A DNA stretch of 64,000 bases from Parelaphostrongylus tenuis. Taxonomy: Eukaryota; Nematoda; Chromadorea; Rhabditida; Metastrongylidae. This document shows, in pieces, positions 45,501 to 60,500 of this stretch (its first letter is position 1; each line of letters opens with the position of its first letter). The notes under the pieces are model-generated. The model was given only the letters and a program-made list of their open reading frames with translations, did no database searches and was not told where the DNA came from. The stretch is from the NCBI GenBank assembly GCA_019055375.1, contig JAHQIW010001299.1:1-64000 (forward strand). Direction: 5' to 3'. Both the position numbers and the translations under genes were made by a program.

Positions 45501-48500
45501 AAGTTTATTTGACAATACGAAATGAAAATAAACGGTTAACGCCCGCGGAACAATAAAGCAAAGTTCCTTCTACATTTCCAAAGCAAAAAATCCTACAAAT
45601 TTTACGGGAAGAAGAAGAACTTTTTAAAGAAATAACGAAACCTGCACACCTCCGATGAGGTTTTGAGATGGCTGCGCGGCGATTGAAAGACGTGCGATAA
45701 TGCGTGCCGAAAGTGAAACGTAATTTTATTTTTGCTGCCACACCGCACTATAGAGACGTCTTCAGTAAGCATGCACAGTATCGAAGTCGCAGTTTATTCG
45801 AGCTATCGATAGATTATTGAAAGTCTGGAGAAAATTCTGTTCAGCGAAAAATACGTCAAGTGTGAAAATGTATTTATTGCTGTTACACTGCAATACAAGG
45901 GTCTTTTCAGGAGACAAGCATATCTTCGGATTGTTGTAATTTGTCTATTGAAAAATTTTCAAAATTCTGAGGAGGAAGCGAAAAACGCTCTGTTCCCAAA
46001 ATGTTGAAAATTATTTGTGATAAAGCATTAGGTACAAAATTCTTGAGCGATATGAATAATAGACTTTAGATATGTTCGCAATTCTTTTCAGAGTCTTATT
46101 ACACTAGTTAAATCAATTATAGCTTTCAGCAATTCACAACAGCATTTTTTCCCCATTTCTTCCTCAACGAAAGCCTTTTGGCATGATATCTTGAGATGTA
46201 GAGAGGCTAAAAAATATGAATTTTTCATTCATAGAGCTTTGTTCATGAAACTTCCTTCAGTTAGAATGCGTAATTCTGTATGAACAAAGTTTTTTCTCTG
46301 TCGATAACTTGCTAACTTTGAAAGCATACAAAAACTTAAGGACTTCCCGCAACGCGCATGTGCAAACCATTTCAGTGATTGAATTGTTCTCATTGTATAA
46401 CAAAATTCTCTCAGTCTCGTCTAGGAGCTATAGTCTTTCAAAATAATTAGCTCCATTCGCACATGGCACACGCCAGATCTGCTCATTGTGCTTAGCTTCC
46501 TCTCAACGGACTAATGGTCATCATCTTTTTGGCATGACATCTTTTCAGTACTCATTTTGAAGAGGAAACGAATAGCTTACCAACGCTGTGAGATGAACAG
46601 CCGTCTTACACTGCATTTTGACAACCACTAATATTTCCATCTTAATTTATATAATGAACCATCATAGAGAATCTCTAGCATACAGAACTAAAAGAAAGAA
46701 TTCATGAGTTGCACGGCAACTTTCGAATCCAAGCCGTAGTGGCTAAACAGTGCAACTTCGTAAACTAATTGAGTGCACCGCTTTACACTGTCGTTCGACA
46801 TTCAGATTACTCCTTTTTCATATATAGTGGTAAACTATTGAGAAAAAATCCTCAATATCAAATAATATTTGGAGAAAAACTCACTACCTGCCCAATAACT
46901 GTATCTCGAGCTAACTCTTAGGAAGAGACAGAGCGATTTAATGAACTTGTTCTGTGCACTCTCATACTCTATTTTAGCGAAAGTCGTTGATAGCAAGAAT
47001 CCTTGCCGCTTCGGCCATCCGGCAAGATACCAACAAAATCGGTCGCTTGTAATGTGCGGGCCAAACGACACTTCACGATGCCCACAAAACTACTACTGCC
47101 ATCTTGGTGAAACTCCAGAAACTACAGTGTGCTGTGAATCAAGCGGATGTGGGAGAATCGATTTTTATTGATTGGTTTATATTTTGAAAATGATCGAGAA
47201 ATTAGCTCCAACTTTGCAGTGGCAGATCCATGCCGGTTGGCGTTGAACGTTGGTGAAGGAAAAGCTTTTTTGAGAAGGTAATTTGATGTTAGTTTGATAT
47301 GAATTTCTACGAGTTCGTCAAAAGTTGATGAGGAATAATTTTTAGGTTCTATTATAATACATTCACTAAGCGATGTTCTGAGTTCATCTATAGAGGAATT
47401 AAGGGCAACGAGAACAACTTCCTCACTTATCAACTATGTGAAGATGCATGTCATAGTGAGTCATTACAGCGTATTCAAAAATTCTTAGTTCTTGACTTTC
47501 TTTCGACAGAAAGTTTTCAGCTTTGACTGGCGAGCGAGTTTTGTGTCTGGTGAGTTCGTTAACTCATTTCGAAAAAACTGAACGGACCTGACACACTATT
47601 ACTCGTTTCTCTTCTTGCCATTGCTCTCTGTAATAATATGAGCAAAAATCGCATTCGTATATCCTGTGGATGATCGCTCTTTTAGACGCTCAATTCTGCT
47701 CTGTTATCGTTAGTCTATCCTCAACCCTTATCATCGGCTGAATGGCCCATGCACATTTCGTTTTTGACACAAACTTCCTTGAATCTTGTAGATGGAGTAC
47801 TTGATACTTACGTGATACTTGAACGGTCCGTCTTCACTAATTTTACGGATCTCAGCACATATTCCATTCGCCCTTCTGCTGCGCGATAGTCGTTTACGAC
47901 AGTGGTCTAATTTGAGCATGGCGTCTGCTGCGAGTGTCATACGTAATCCGAAAAGAGTCGGGAGGTGCGAGTGTAGCTCCTCAATTCTTTTAACGAACAC
48001 GTTCGCCCAACGTGTAGGTGGTTGTCCTCGAGGACGCGTACAATGTCATGGAATTCACTCTACAGTTCTTCTCGTCCATCTGTCGTCCGTTCTTTCAGTA
48101 TATGACCGGCCCATCCATGTTTCGCTATAGATGTATAGACCTCTGGGTCACGAAGATGGAATAGACCCCGAAGATCTGAGTTATGGAAGCTGTCCAATGC
48201 TGTGTGCGCCGACTAAATTTCAGAACACATCGTTCAAAAGCTCTGTTTGTTGTAGGTAGCAGTTTTGACGTGGTCAAAAGTATTAGCCTACGTCTCAGCT
48301 ACATAGCAGAGCGCCGGGAGAACCGTTTAGTCGAAAAGGTGAGCACGGAGTTTTGGGTCCGCTAGCTGGTCGGTGGCTTCTCTGAAAGGCCCAAATGCGG
48401 CCCATGCTGCTTTCCTCCTTCTATTTAGTTCCTCATTCGTGCTGTTTTCCATGCTCAATAATCGCCTAAGGTACACATACGAGATGGTTTCTGCAATCAG

Positions 48501-51500
48501 AGAACCATCCATTTCGACTTGATCGCCATTTCACCATGGATTCTTTATGAACTAGGTCATAACCTATTGATGCCTAATCTGATCTTCTTTCGCTTTCGTT
48601 CGTTTTATTCTTTAGCATCGTCTCTGCTTCACTGGTACTTTTCGAAAAGATGACGACGTTGTCTGCAAAAGAAAGATGTGACAGGAAGTTCTCATCAACA
48701 AGAATGCCCTTCTCGTCCCAGTCGAGTGACTTCATTACACGCTGCAACGCGGCGGTGAACAGCGTTGGCACGTGTCACCCTGTCGAACCCCTTTACCAAT
48801 CGGTATGGTCAGAGGTCGATGAAAAACTGTATTTTTGCAGTGTAGTTTTAATACCAGTCTGACAAGGCTCTTATGTAGGACGGATCCACTCCATGATCGA
48901 CGAGTGCTGAGAGGACTCTATTCGTTTCGACGCTATCAAACGCTTTTTCATAGTCGACAAATGTTAGGATTAAGGGCGCATGATATACCCGACTTAGGCG
49001 TACATCGAGTGTTCTTCGCACATCCAAATCGCTTAATGTTACCGGCCAGTTACACTCCAGCGTAATCTTCCGTGCCGGCTATAATCAGAAAACACTGTTC
49101 AGCGCACTATGTACAATGCTCTCGACGTAACTGAGCTGTTAACCAATTCGCGCACTTTTTATTCCATGAAATTGTCGAGTTTGCAAGGGATACTTGGATA
49201 CAAGTTGGTCAGTGATTAGTGACTCGGCTTGACATGTAATGCAGCTCTTTCTTCGATTTATTGAATGTCTCTCCACTTTTTTTGCGCTACTGTTTCTGTT
49301 TCACTGATAGTCCTCTGGAAATTATAATGCCGTCAACAAGCCAAGTATTTGACACCTGTGCAAGACTAATGAGTATGTCCCAGATTGTCTTATTGCGTAA
49401 CACCATTAGCCAGGGCATCACATAAAGCTACAGAGATGATGTAACGTTGCTCATTCTCTAGCACAGTTTCTTCCTGAAACAGAGTCTATTGAAAAATTCA
49501 TTTCTGTGATGCTGTTACGATAGCCTTTTGAACAGCATTTGAGAACGTTTATTGATCATTTACTCTAGTCATGAAGCGTACACGTTCTCAAAGGGTTGAA
49601 GGAACAATAGCATCAGACGGTAGGCATGAAACCAGCCGTTTTTGTTTACTACGTTGATTCTCTATATTCTTATGGGCTTTCCATACTATTTGCATCCTCC
49701 GGGCATATCACTGCAGTCAAACCGTTCACCGTGTTGACTTCTCAATTCACAGATTCGCACTGATCGAACACTCGGAGATAATCGTTCCGTTTTGGAGTGA
49801 ATAAAAATCCAGCTTTGTATGCTTTGCATTAGGTGCACAAAAATGGCCCCGCCTTTTTTTTGCTGCAATATCAGTAAAAATGAAGATATGCAAATTTTTT
49901 CCTTTTGTTTGCAAGTGCGTCAGAAGCGCTATCTATTTACAAATTTTTCATCACATGATGATTTTTATATTTCTTTGAAGATCACGAGTTTCTACCCGAA
50001 GAACGCCATTCGTGACATCTCTACTTCGCAGAATTCGTAATCGAAGTATTTGAAATTGCCTAATTTTAGTATCGCTCAAGTGAGCAATTTCTTGTGGACA
50101 TTTTGGTAGAACTTGATTATACTTGCTTTATGATGGAGAGGGCGCAGGAACATATTCGCGTGCTATTCACGCACGACTGGCGCGTAGAGAAAAATGCTTT
50201 CCTTCTTACAGCATGTACAGGCAAAATTCATGTCAAAAGGTTCGCAAGAAAATGCTCAATTGAACGATACCGAGGTTGTGCAGTTAGAATTGTAAAAATC
50301 TTATTTAACAAACCAAAACAGCACGAAATCTGCAGTTTTGCTCATGATATCGCTCCATGTTCGCCAGACTTTATAATGCAAAACCGATTGAGAGCTTAAT
50401 AAGAGTGTAGTAGAATGTTTCTAGGAGGTTTTAACACTCTCTCGATATTGCACCATTAGATCACCACCTGCACTTACCAAACCTAAATTACAAATTAGCA
50501 AATTTTGATAAATGGCGTTTTTCGCTTGCAAAAGTCGTCATCATCGAAGTCCTATTGAACCATTATATGAAATATTCTGTATATGAAAAGCATATGAAAG
50601 GATGGCTCTTTTTGACACACTTCCAAACAAACTGGTAGAATTTGCATAACTTTATTTTCGTTATTATTGCAGCAAAGACGGTGGAGTATTATTTGTACGC
50701 CTAAAATATTCCATGTTGTACATATCGTGAAACTCCATGTTGTGCCGAGTAAGAACGAGCTAGCTCTACCGAGCCTCATAACCACAGCTGAAGTTTTCAT
50801 TAGAAAAAAGTGAATATAGGAGTGTTGTACATCTGGCACAGTTCAATGAATTTTGTAAGATTCTCCATGGCCTGGCTGTCATTCGCTATGTGTTTTACTG
50901 ATATTAGTAAGGGTCATTCGAGCTAAAAGACAACAGCAAACAGACATGTCGAGGTAAGCGCGTGTTACGTGTAGGGTTTCCTTTTTGCTCAACACCACGA
51001 TCCTTTCGTTCATTTGCAATAAACTTTGGGTTGTGACACGCGACATGTGACGATTTAGTGTGCTAATGAAATTCGGTGGCTGTTTCGTTTCAAATGATCA
51101 GAGTGAGTTCAAGATGGATCAGATGTGGCAACGTTCTTCACCAGCAACATAGAATGTTACACTTCGTGAGGAACAAACGTTGAGAGAACATGCCACACTC
51201 CCAAATATGGCGTGGAAATACTAGGTGAAACACTGTCGGACAGGTATTTGCCCCTACACTCCAATCTCAAGCACTTGATAATGGAACGCTTTGATTTGAA
51301 CTGCATCACAGTTTGACGTAGAGGAAAACGAAGATATCCGTCGCCACATCTCTACAACAACCCACTTTGAGCTGAGATCGCTCGCTATTCAAGGTAGTCG
51401 CAGAGATACCATGTTAGCGAGATTACCAACGTTGCAGAGTCCTGTACTACGGCTTTTTCCATGATGAAGTTTTTCTCCAATGTTACAAACGGGCTCTGAT

Positions 51501-54500
51501 GAGTATCATCAATCTATCTAATAACTCTGTACTTGCTCTTCTTCGCTTTTATCTTCAAACCTCAACTGAAGATCTAAGTGCAAGTGTATGCGTAATTGAA
51601 AATTGTCGCAATAGACCTTGGTATAGGCAGTCTGAAAAGCACCAATACTCCATCATCGTCTATATAGTCACGGAACCTAATGCTGTCGTATATCATTTAT
51701 CCTTTGCATGATTTTTCATCCTCAGAATCTTAAGATACACATGCTAGAACTCTCCCAAAATTTAGGCAACAGCAATTCGTAGTATTTGTGTATCAGAAGC
51801 ACGCTCACTTTTTGTGACTAGACTTGTTCTAGACAACACCCTCAGGCATGTTTTATTATTAATAGGATTTTTGCATCACAGTGACGAACTTCACAATATA
51901 TATGAAGCATTCATACTTATGAACACCACAATGTGCTTACGGATGGGCTGTTACGAACAGCCTCTAAGATGAAGCAGTAACAATTAGATAGCAGTGAACT
52001 TTGTGATAGTAAAAAAAAGTCAATTTTTTGCGTTTTTTAGGATGGCACAATCCATGCCCCAATGATATGGACAACGCTTTGAGAAAGGAATGCTCGCTAA
52101 ATGGAACTGAATGCAGCGACGACCAGTGGTGTCATATTGGGCCATCACAAGCAACCACTGTTTGTTGCGCCGGAGGTATAAGACCATTCAACAAACATTT
52201 GTCTGGACTACTGCTCATGTTGAGGACCTTGAAAACGTGATTATAAATGAAAAACATGAGAACTCTCACGTACATCATAGCATGTGGTTGCAAACAAGAG
52301 CTCATCATTAACTCAATTTTTTGTAGCATAAAAAGTTTTTAAAAAATTAAGGTCTTACGGAACCGTGCTCTTTACCATTGGAGACTGGTGAGGGCGATTT
52401 TGAGTTATCTCGCTGGTACGCCGATCCAAACGATAAGTCATGTTCACGTAAATGCAAACCGTTCTTGTATAAGGGATCCAAAGGCAATCAGAACAATTTC
52501 CTCACAAAGGCTGCCTGCGAAAATAAGTGTCAGCGTAAGCCTCTGTTCAATTGCTTGCAAAATCAGGAAAAAGTACGAGTGACTACGAGCTCAGGTAAAT
52601 GCAAGTCACCATGTGGTATTGGAACGATGTTGATGACACCAGATAATGAGCCGCGTCTCTGTAGCCCGACGTCGCCGTGTCCTCAGGCTCATTGGTGCCA
52701 TGTTGGCATTACCAGGGAATTGACAGTTTGTTGTTCAACAGGTGAGCAACACATGCTCCTTTCAGCAACACAGAGACTCATCAACAATATTCAAGTTTTC
52801 AACACTTGCGAGCTGCCGATGATGAAAGGTTATGGCGATTCATATCTTACACGCTGGCATTTTGACAAGAAGCAGAAAAAATGCGTAAAGTTCATCTACA
52901 GTGGTGAAGGAGGAAATCAGGTATGTGCAGTATAACAGAGCAAAGAAGATATTTAAACAAAATTACTAAGATATTAAGATCTTTTTTTAAAACATCGGAA
53001 GAACATGTATTACAGTGGCTAGAGATCCATTGGTAATGGTTCAAGATTGCCATTTAGACTCACCAAGCCTTCAATCCCAGTGAGATCGTCAAATTGATAC
53101 AGGACTTGTTTAGGAGGATTGTAACAGTAACGCAATACATCCGTAGGCCATTGCAAGCATAGTATGGCCAGATATGCTTTCAGTCAGCACGAACCATGCG
53201 TGATGAAGTCCATCGAATGATGCAATCCTCATCAAGAATTCGAGATGATAGTTTCGACTTATTTTTCCGCTAACAACTTTTCATAGATTAGAATGTTTAG
53301 TAGCAAATTAAGCAGGTAGTTTAGCAGCATTGGAAGAACTGGGTTTCTAAGAATGAGAAGATTTTTTATTACATGGCTACTAAGTTTTGCGCAGATAATG
53401 CTAGCAATTCTAGGCATAGCTTGGGGGACTTTGCCTTGGAAAAACCTCCTACACGGCTGGCAATCCAGATTCCACCCAACTTGAGCTCGTCAATTTTGGT
53501 CAGTCGGTCCAAAAAATGATAATACACATAGTACCCAGAGTCTCCTAGCTGATTCGATTTCGGCATGAATAGAGCAGACATCATTGTGTGAACTTGATGA
53601 CCATTAGGACAGGAATTCTAACCGTACCAAACGTCCTATTTATTGTCGAGTAAACTGACTCTAGCGCTAATTAGCATTCACTGCACTGAGACGACCGAAT
53701 AGATTTTCATGTAGTGGAAGTAGATTTTGAACGAATATCAAATTAACAAACCATATGATATTGTTTGAGAAATTCTTTTCTTTTCTTTCTTCAATTGAAG
53801 ATAGCGACGTCGGGGAGACCATCAAAAGATGTTAGCCGTGTTGCTTGATTGCCACTGCACATCGTAGAATATCATCACACCCAATACCCATTTCTGGAAT
53901 ACCTCAGAAAGCTCAACAGTCACTTTTTTATTACCATTTTGAAAAACAATTGACATTCAGAATATGTTTCTTACACAAGAAGACTGCCAGACAGTATGCC
54001 CAGTGTATCGAAATCCATGTGGGAATGGGAAACCATTCCTCGTTGAGGGTATGCCAAAAGTATGTAGTCCTTCACAACGCTGTCCTTCAACATACTTCTG
54101 CCACATTGGAAAGGCCGATGAAGAAAACTATTGTTGTCCCAAAAGTAAGCTCTAATTTACATTGAACTTTGCAACGTTTATGTTTTCTTTTGCAGACGGT
54201 GATCCGTGCTCCGAAGTGCTCGTCATTGGCGAAGGAGACGCTTCACTGACCAGGTAGATCTTTATAGATTTTGTATCACAATTTTCAACTTCATTCACTG
54301 CCTAGTTTCTACTCTAAAGGCAGGGTACGGTGTGAGATGTAATCACAAGAGTGCACAGTTGTGAGCTAAATTTAGAGCCTGAGGCGGTTTCAAACCCGCG
54401 ATTACCCATTCTAAGCGCTCATTGAGTTTTCCGCTACACCATCAAGGCACTCGCTGTGCCTTTCTCTCAGCCCTTTTTCTTAAAAGTCACAGCAGCCAGC

Positions 54501-57500
54501 CTCAGCTGCTACGTTCTGCTCGTATGTCAGCACTCTTAAGGTCACATTTCATATCGTACCATAACTTCGAATTAGAAATTAGACACTAGGTAACGTGAAG
54601 CTATGATTCCAAACACAGTTTCACCTCATCTGGGGCTTATAGCAATTTGTGCTTCGTAGATCAAATCTGCTGACGAGTGATTTTTGACAGTCACCGAATA
54701 GGTTAGAGCACGGGTGAGATAAAGGCAGAGCGAGCGCCTCCATGGTTTGGTGAGGACACGTAAGGACTCTAAGTAGGCAATCGCAGGTCCAAAACCACTT
54801 CAAAAGCCAAGTATTGCTCCTATATTAACACTTTAATGCATACTTTATACATTTATTTTCGAAATATTCCGTGTCTAAAAAGTTAAATATTACTTCAACT
54901 ACAACTTTGTTATGAGCCATTTGAATGTTGAAATTTACATTTGCGAGTGTATGGAGACACTTGTTTATACCTCCCACACCGCGTATGTACAGATTTTGGT
55001 GCACGCGGCTTTTCAGAATCATTTCTAAACCCTCTAACCCATTCGAGTTCTTTTCCATTCGGTGAACCGAACATTAGAACGCTGTTTAGGAAAACTGTTT
55101 GCTGACTACTGATTACTCAATTTACACTGATCTCAACGCGCAATTCGGTTTCGAGCCAATGACATGATTTGAATTCTGAGTAGATACGCGAATTGACTAT
55201 GGAAGCGAACAAAATATTCTTCAATAAAAACACTTTATGTGACTGCACATGCCATACGAATAAATCAATATTATTACCAGTATCTCGTTCACTTCGAAAA
55301 CTGAGATTATGCACAAAAATTCCATACTACTTTACGTAATGATATGAAGGATTGAAGGAATATTCCCAATCCTGGATTCTTGGGTATTTATCACTAATAT
55401 GCTGGTTTCTTAGAGAACTTGACAAATGCTAAATATTAAATGTTGGAAAAAGCTTTCTCAAATACTACTGCTAGAGGTGCCGAAAATCAAATAAAGAACT
55501 ACTCAGTGTTTTGTTCAAAGACAAAAATTTAGGTACTACTACGACGAGGAAACTCGTACGTGTCGTAAATTCACCTACAAGGGTTCAAAAGGTAACGCTA
55601 ATAACTTTCTGAGTGTCAAAGATTGCGAACAAATGTGTCCTGGTAAGCCCTAGAAATCATATTATAAGATTTTTTCGATACAACTTCTTATTTGTGAATT
55701 ATTTTACATCCAGTCATGTGAGACAAATTCATCCTCTTCTCATTTTCCAGTCATTGTCAATCCTTGTCGCATTGGTGAACCCCTTTTGAACTCTTTGAAA
55801 GAACCTATTATTTGTGGAGGTGAGGAATCTTGTGTCAGTGGCTACTGGTGCCATGTGGGAGGAAGTCCAGAAACTACTAATTGTTGCCCAGGAAGTGAGT
55901 CTGACTAACTGAACGACCGAACGTCAGCTTAGATCACATGTTCAGCTCGCCGCCCGTGTGATTTGCCCCAAGAAATTGGTCAAGGATCAGAGCATTTGGA
56001 GAGGTGGTTTTTCGATGGAAGTATTCAGGTTAGTGATACAATGATAGTTAAAAGGTATTCATAACCAATAAGGACTATTCAGATGTGTCGGAAATTCGTC
56101 TATAGTGGAACGAAAGGCAATTCTAACAACTTTCTGACAAAAGAAGCATGTCGACAAGCTTGTAGAGGTAGAGTCAATACAAAAACAACGTAATTGGGCG
56201 TTATATTGACACTTCAATCATTCTTTTGAAGCAAACCTATTCGCATCTTGGAGGAGTACTAAAGGTTAAAATGCGATAAGATCCATCTAAAAAGAATGCT
56301 GCTTATTTTGCAGACAGTTACAAGACCACTTCTAACCATGGAACCATGAGACCCTTATATATGTTGTTCTTTGTAATAATGATATATCGGCACGATAAAT
56401 CTTCTTCTTAAGAACATCCCTAGTCCAGTAACGAATAGATAACGTTCTCAAGATGCAAAGGACGTCTTCCTCAGCTGACCATTGTGCCAGTTTTCATCAT
56501 GATGTAAATTTCCACCTCATATTATGCCAGCATTCTCCCGAAACGATCATTAACTACACTGGGAGAGCGCGTAGTCGTGAACAGCTATTCGGTCAGTGAT
56601 TTCTTCGAAATCACCTCAAGCGATTTGCCTTATTATTATTTGTATTTCTTATATTTCTTCATTTAACTTCCCGGGCGGCGTGCATCTTTTTGAATGCACG
56701 AGTATTTAGAGGCCTATCCTCTGAACAGAGCTTTTGCCTAGGCATTTAGTAGTGACATGACAGCATGAAGAACGGCGATTTCAACACTGTCCTCAGATTT
56801 TGAAAAAAAAAAACCTTTTTAGTAGTTATAGCAATGGGAATGGGAATGAAATACGCACACTCAGCGCAAATCTTTACTCGACTGAGAACCGTGGATGGCT
56901 TTTCACCAAACTTTTCAAAGTCAGTGGATACCATAAATCGCTGTGATTCTAAAACTAAGTTGCTGCAAAGGTCCTCATATAAGAGCAACAAAGATATTAC
57001 GTTTTGCACTCGGATTAGTTAGCCAGTTGCTCAAACTCTATAACGGCTTTATTTCTTTTCTACAGCTCCAATCCAAGATTTATAACATTATTTCGTAAAA
57101 TCAAAAGTTTCCAAATACTTTAAAAAAAACAGCGTCCTTTCGAAGCGACAGTTGAATTGGTTGCGCACTGTGCGATTTGATAAGCTTGAGTAAAAAAGGG
57201 CGCCAGAGGTAAAAACGTTTTTATTTTTGCTGCTACCGCGCACTGAGAACACGTTTTTGAAATACACGTACAATATCGAATTGCCGAGAATTAAAATAGC
57301 GTTATGATTCATAAAAGTGAAAGGCAAAAGCGAAAAAAGCCATTGAAGATGTCAAGCTAATCAATCCAGAGGAACTCTGAAGAACGTCACATCGGGACAC
57401 AGGATTAGAATAAAACGATTAGGGTGAGCTCTCTGAGTTTATCGTGACGACTGAGATAATGATGATAGCTTCAATCTCAGCAATGGTGGAGGGGCTCTCC

Positions 57501-60500
57501 ACTTAAAGAGTGCTATATTGAAATATGCCTCATTGGAGTAGATCGATGGTTGCGCAAAATTCTTTACAGAACCAAACTATTGCCTTCCTTGCGAGAGACG
57601 CTATTTTTGGTGGAAAGGACAGAAAGCCGTTAAGTGCAGAAGAAATCGAACTTTACATTTACTAAGATCTTCTCATACCATTTGTTAGCTGTTGAAAAAA
57701 ATGCTCAGTGACATCATTGACAAGGAGATGAGTGACCTTATCTAATTTTCAGGTTGTAATAAAAGCTGAGTTTGAAGTAACCACGGGACGTTTGTTTCCA
57801 GATCATTCTTGCTAACGGGATGAAAATGGATTTGCACCAATCACCGTTAACTTACGTCCATACTTGCAAAACGCTGCAGGAAAGCGACAAAACAAGATGT
57901 TAGTGAGAGCAGAGCAGCAGCTATAGCCGAAGGTGCAGGAGGCGCTGCAAAGCCCATAAAAACGTCGTTAATCACAAGCTACGACAACTGCACTTTAACG
58001 CAAACGGTTACAGCTTTCGAAAGGGCAATATAAAAAAATGATCTACGATTTCCAAAATATTTGTATTAGTCACATCCTCATACGTCCATATGGAATAACG
58101 GAAGAAAGAATTGTCGCCCATTGGTTCTCCCTTTCAAAGTCAGGCACTCATGTCGATGGTGAAGGATCGAACACAACTCGTGGTTTTGACATGATAAAAC
58201 CTGGACACCTGAAGAACCTCCCAGTACTTCTCATCAACACATTGGTCAGGCTCATCCGTTACTTGTCAGAATGAAAAAACTTTAGTGAACGAAAAACCAA
58301 GACCGTTATGTCGTTCAATTTTGGGGAATTATAGATATAGGCAACTATCTAGCAGTCTTGTTGTTGGTCGTCTAGAAACTCTTCGCCCGAGTCACCTAAA
58401 CAGGGCTGATAGAACAAGGGATGAAGCACAGCCGTGCGAACAGGCATAGTGTAAATTCACACCACCACAGCAAAATTTATTGGATCTCTGTGAAAGTTGA
58501 AAGGACCGTTCTGTCTCGCATCGAGCTGAAGAAGACCCTTGATTTAGTTGGCAGAGAAGCAATCACAGAAGCTCTGGACAATTAGGGATTCCCTACTCGT
58601 TATATAGGGATTCTTCGTGAGCTATATAAAGATATAGTAGTAAATCGTCATCCTGTATCGGATTTCATAGCCAAGACATCATTATTCTGTAACGATATGA
58701 TTATTTATGCAAGAAAAGAAAAGTTAAGCAGCTGATACCATTTCAGCAAATTATTTACTGTCACAATCCAGGAAGTCATGACAGCACTGAAATGGGACAG
58801 CATGGAAATCAGTGCGACAATTACACCATCTTCTCTTGCTCATGACATCGCTTTTATAACGCATGGTGTTCAGCTTGACGGAACGAATGCTAACTGATTT
58901 TCACAACGCTTGAGGAAGGATTGATCTCCAACCGAATTCAACGAAAGCGATGTTCATGAGAAATATAACTATTCCAAATGCCCTCCTTCATGATTAACGG
59001 AATTAACATTCCCAAATGCTCCAATTAGGGATAGGCTTGAGAAACCCTTGTTTCAACGACAACCTATGGAAGAATCGATACCGACTGAATTCCTCGGGCG
59101 AACGCGTATTAGAAACACTATCAACTATAGTCAGAATTCCTCTTGAAAACTTCGCGCATGCGACAGGGAAAAAAGGAAGGTTTGTTGACGCCACTTAAAT
59201 CACTTGCTGATTAAGGGTCAATAAGCGATACACGTGACAGGTGAAACTGAGTATGTTACGTGGTGCCTCTTGTAAGACGGCAACGAACATCTTCTGAACA
59301 GACAGGCTGTTTACAAGGTTTGGAAAGGCTCCATGAATTTGGTTCTCAATGGTCATTAAGAACTCTGCACTACAACTTCACAGAGTAACTCAAAGCAAAC
59401 GTTCAGTAAACAGATTACACTATAATGTTGACGATAATCCCTGTCTCCGTTAATGGAGCAACATGGAGCCCAAAGTCTTCTTTAAATTTGGTTGATTCCA
59501 CTACAAAAAAGTTCGTAGCCATACATTTTGAGGAGCGGAAATCACAAGAGGCTGGTTTTTTCCGGTCTGAGTGAAGTACCACTGATTTAGCTTCTATATA
59601 AATCTTGAATGATTTCTATTCGACGGAATTTCGGAAAATTTTAAAGAAGCAGAGGCATTATATACTTAGGAAACATTTGTACAGAATCGTCCTTTTCAGC
59701 AGTTTCTCTTATTATTCGCTTGCCAACGGTTATTCATAGTCTTGTCTTTGTCTGAATCTCATTAGCTTTTCTGGCACAAATAGAAACCTCTTCCAAAACG
59801 CAATCGCAGTTCATAACTTTCATCAAGGGTCCCGCTTATACTTGATATACCCGCCTTATGCGATTAAACTAAACCATTTTCTACATTTATATGTTCATGA
59901 TATTAGCAGGAGTTTTGGAACTGAAAATTTTTCATGCGCAATAAAACCACACCACTTTTATTAAAAATTATTTGCTGATGAATTGATTTGTGAAGCATGA
60001 CCACGCAATAGTCACTAAGATGCCTACGGAATAAGTGCCGATAAAATCACTACATTCTCTTTCCGCTTATTTATCATAAGGATTTGTCTCTCTAATTAGC
60101 AAATATTGGATCAATGTGGTCTTTCTTTTCATGTAAATGGATTCTATAGTACTTGATATACTTGCTGCTCAGATAGTATTGCAAAACGGACTATTTTGAA
60201 GGAAATTACTAAAATACAATAATTGATAAGGTATTAAAATATTTATGATAACTATCAAAATGTTACTGGAGCGTTCTCTTGTTTTGAGAATGAATAACAC
60301 AGGGAAAAAGAGGGAGGTCTGCATGTTTTGTTATCGTTGAGCCGTTCTTTATCAAAGTTCCTTGTAATATGCATACCAAATATGACTATTTTGCACCGGT
60401 TTTCAAGAAACCTTGATATCGTTCACAAATAAACGTCAAACAATCTCCTAGGGTTACCTTATCTCGTGATGAGTAATCTTGCTACTTTAGAATCTGAATG

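Larger units (their letters stand above)
47456..52040. other. 4.6-kb intron hosting an antisense RTE relic and a mariner remnant
   Basis: Contains RTE relic E (47,890-49,080, minus) and the mariner remnant at 49,958-50,563. From 50,564 to 52,040 no further feature is recognised. Confidence 0.75.

Noticed and set aside
53369..53584. 71-codon minus-strand frame in an intron
   Set aside because: No motif; lies in the intron of the lustrin/Kunitz gene without splice support.
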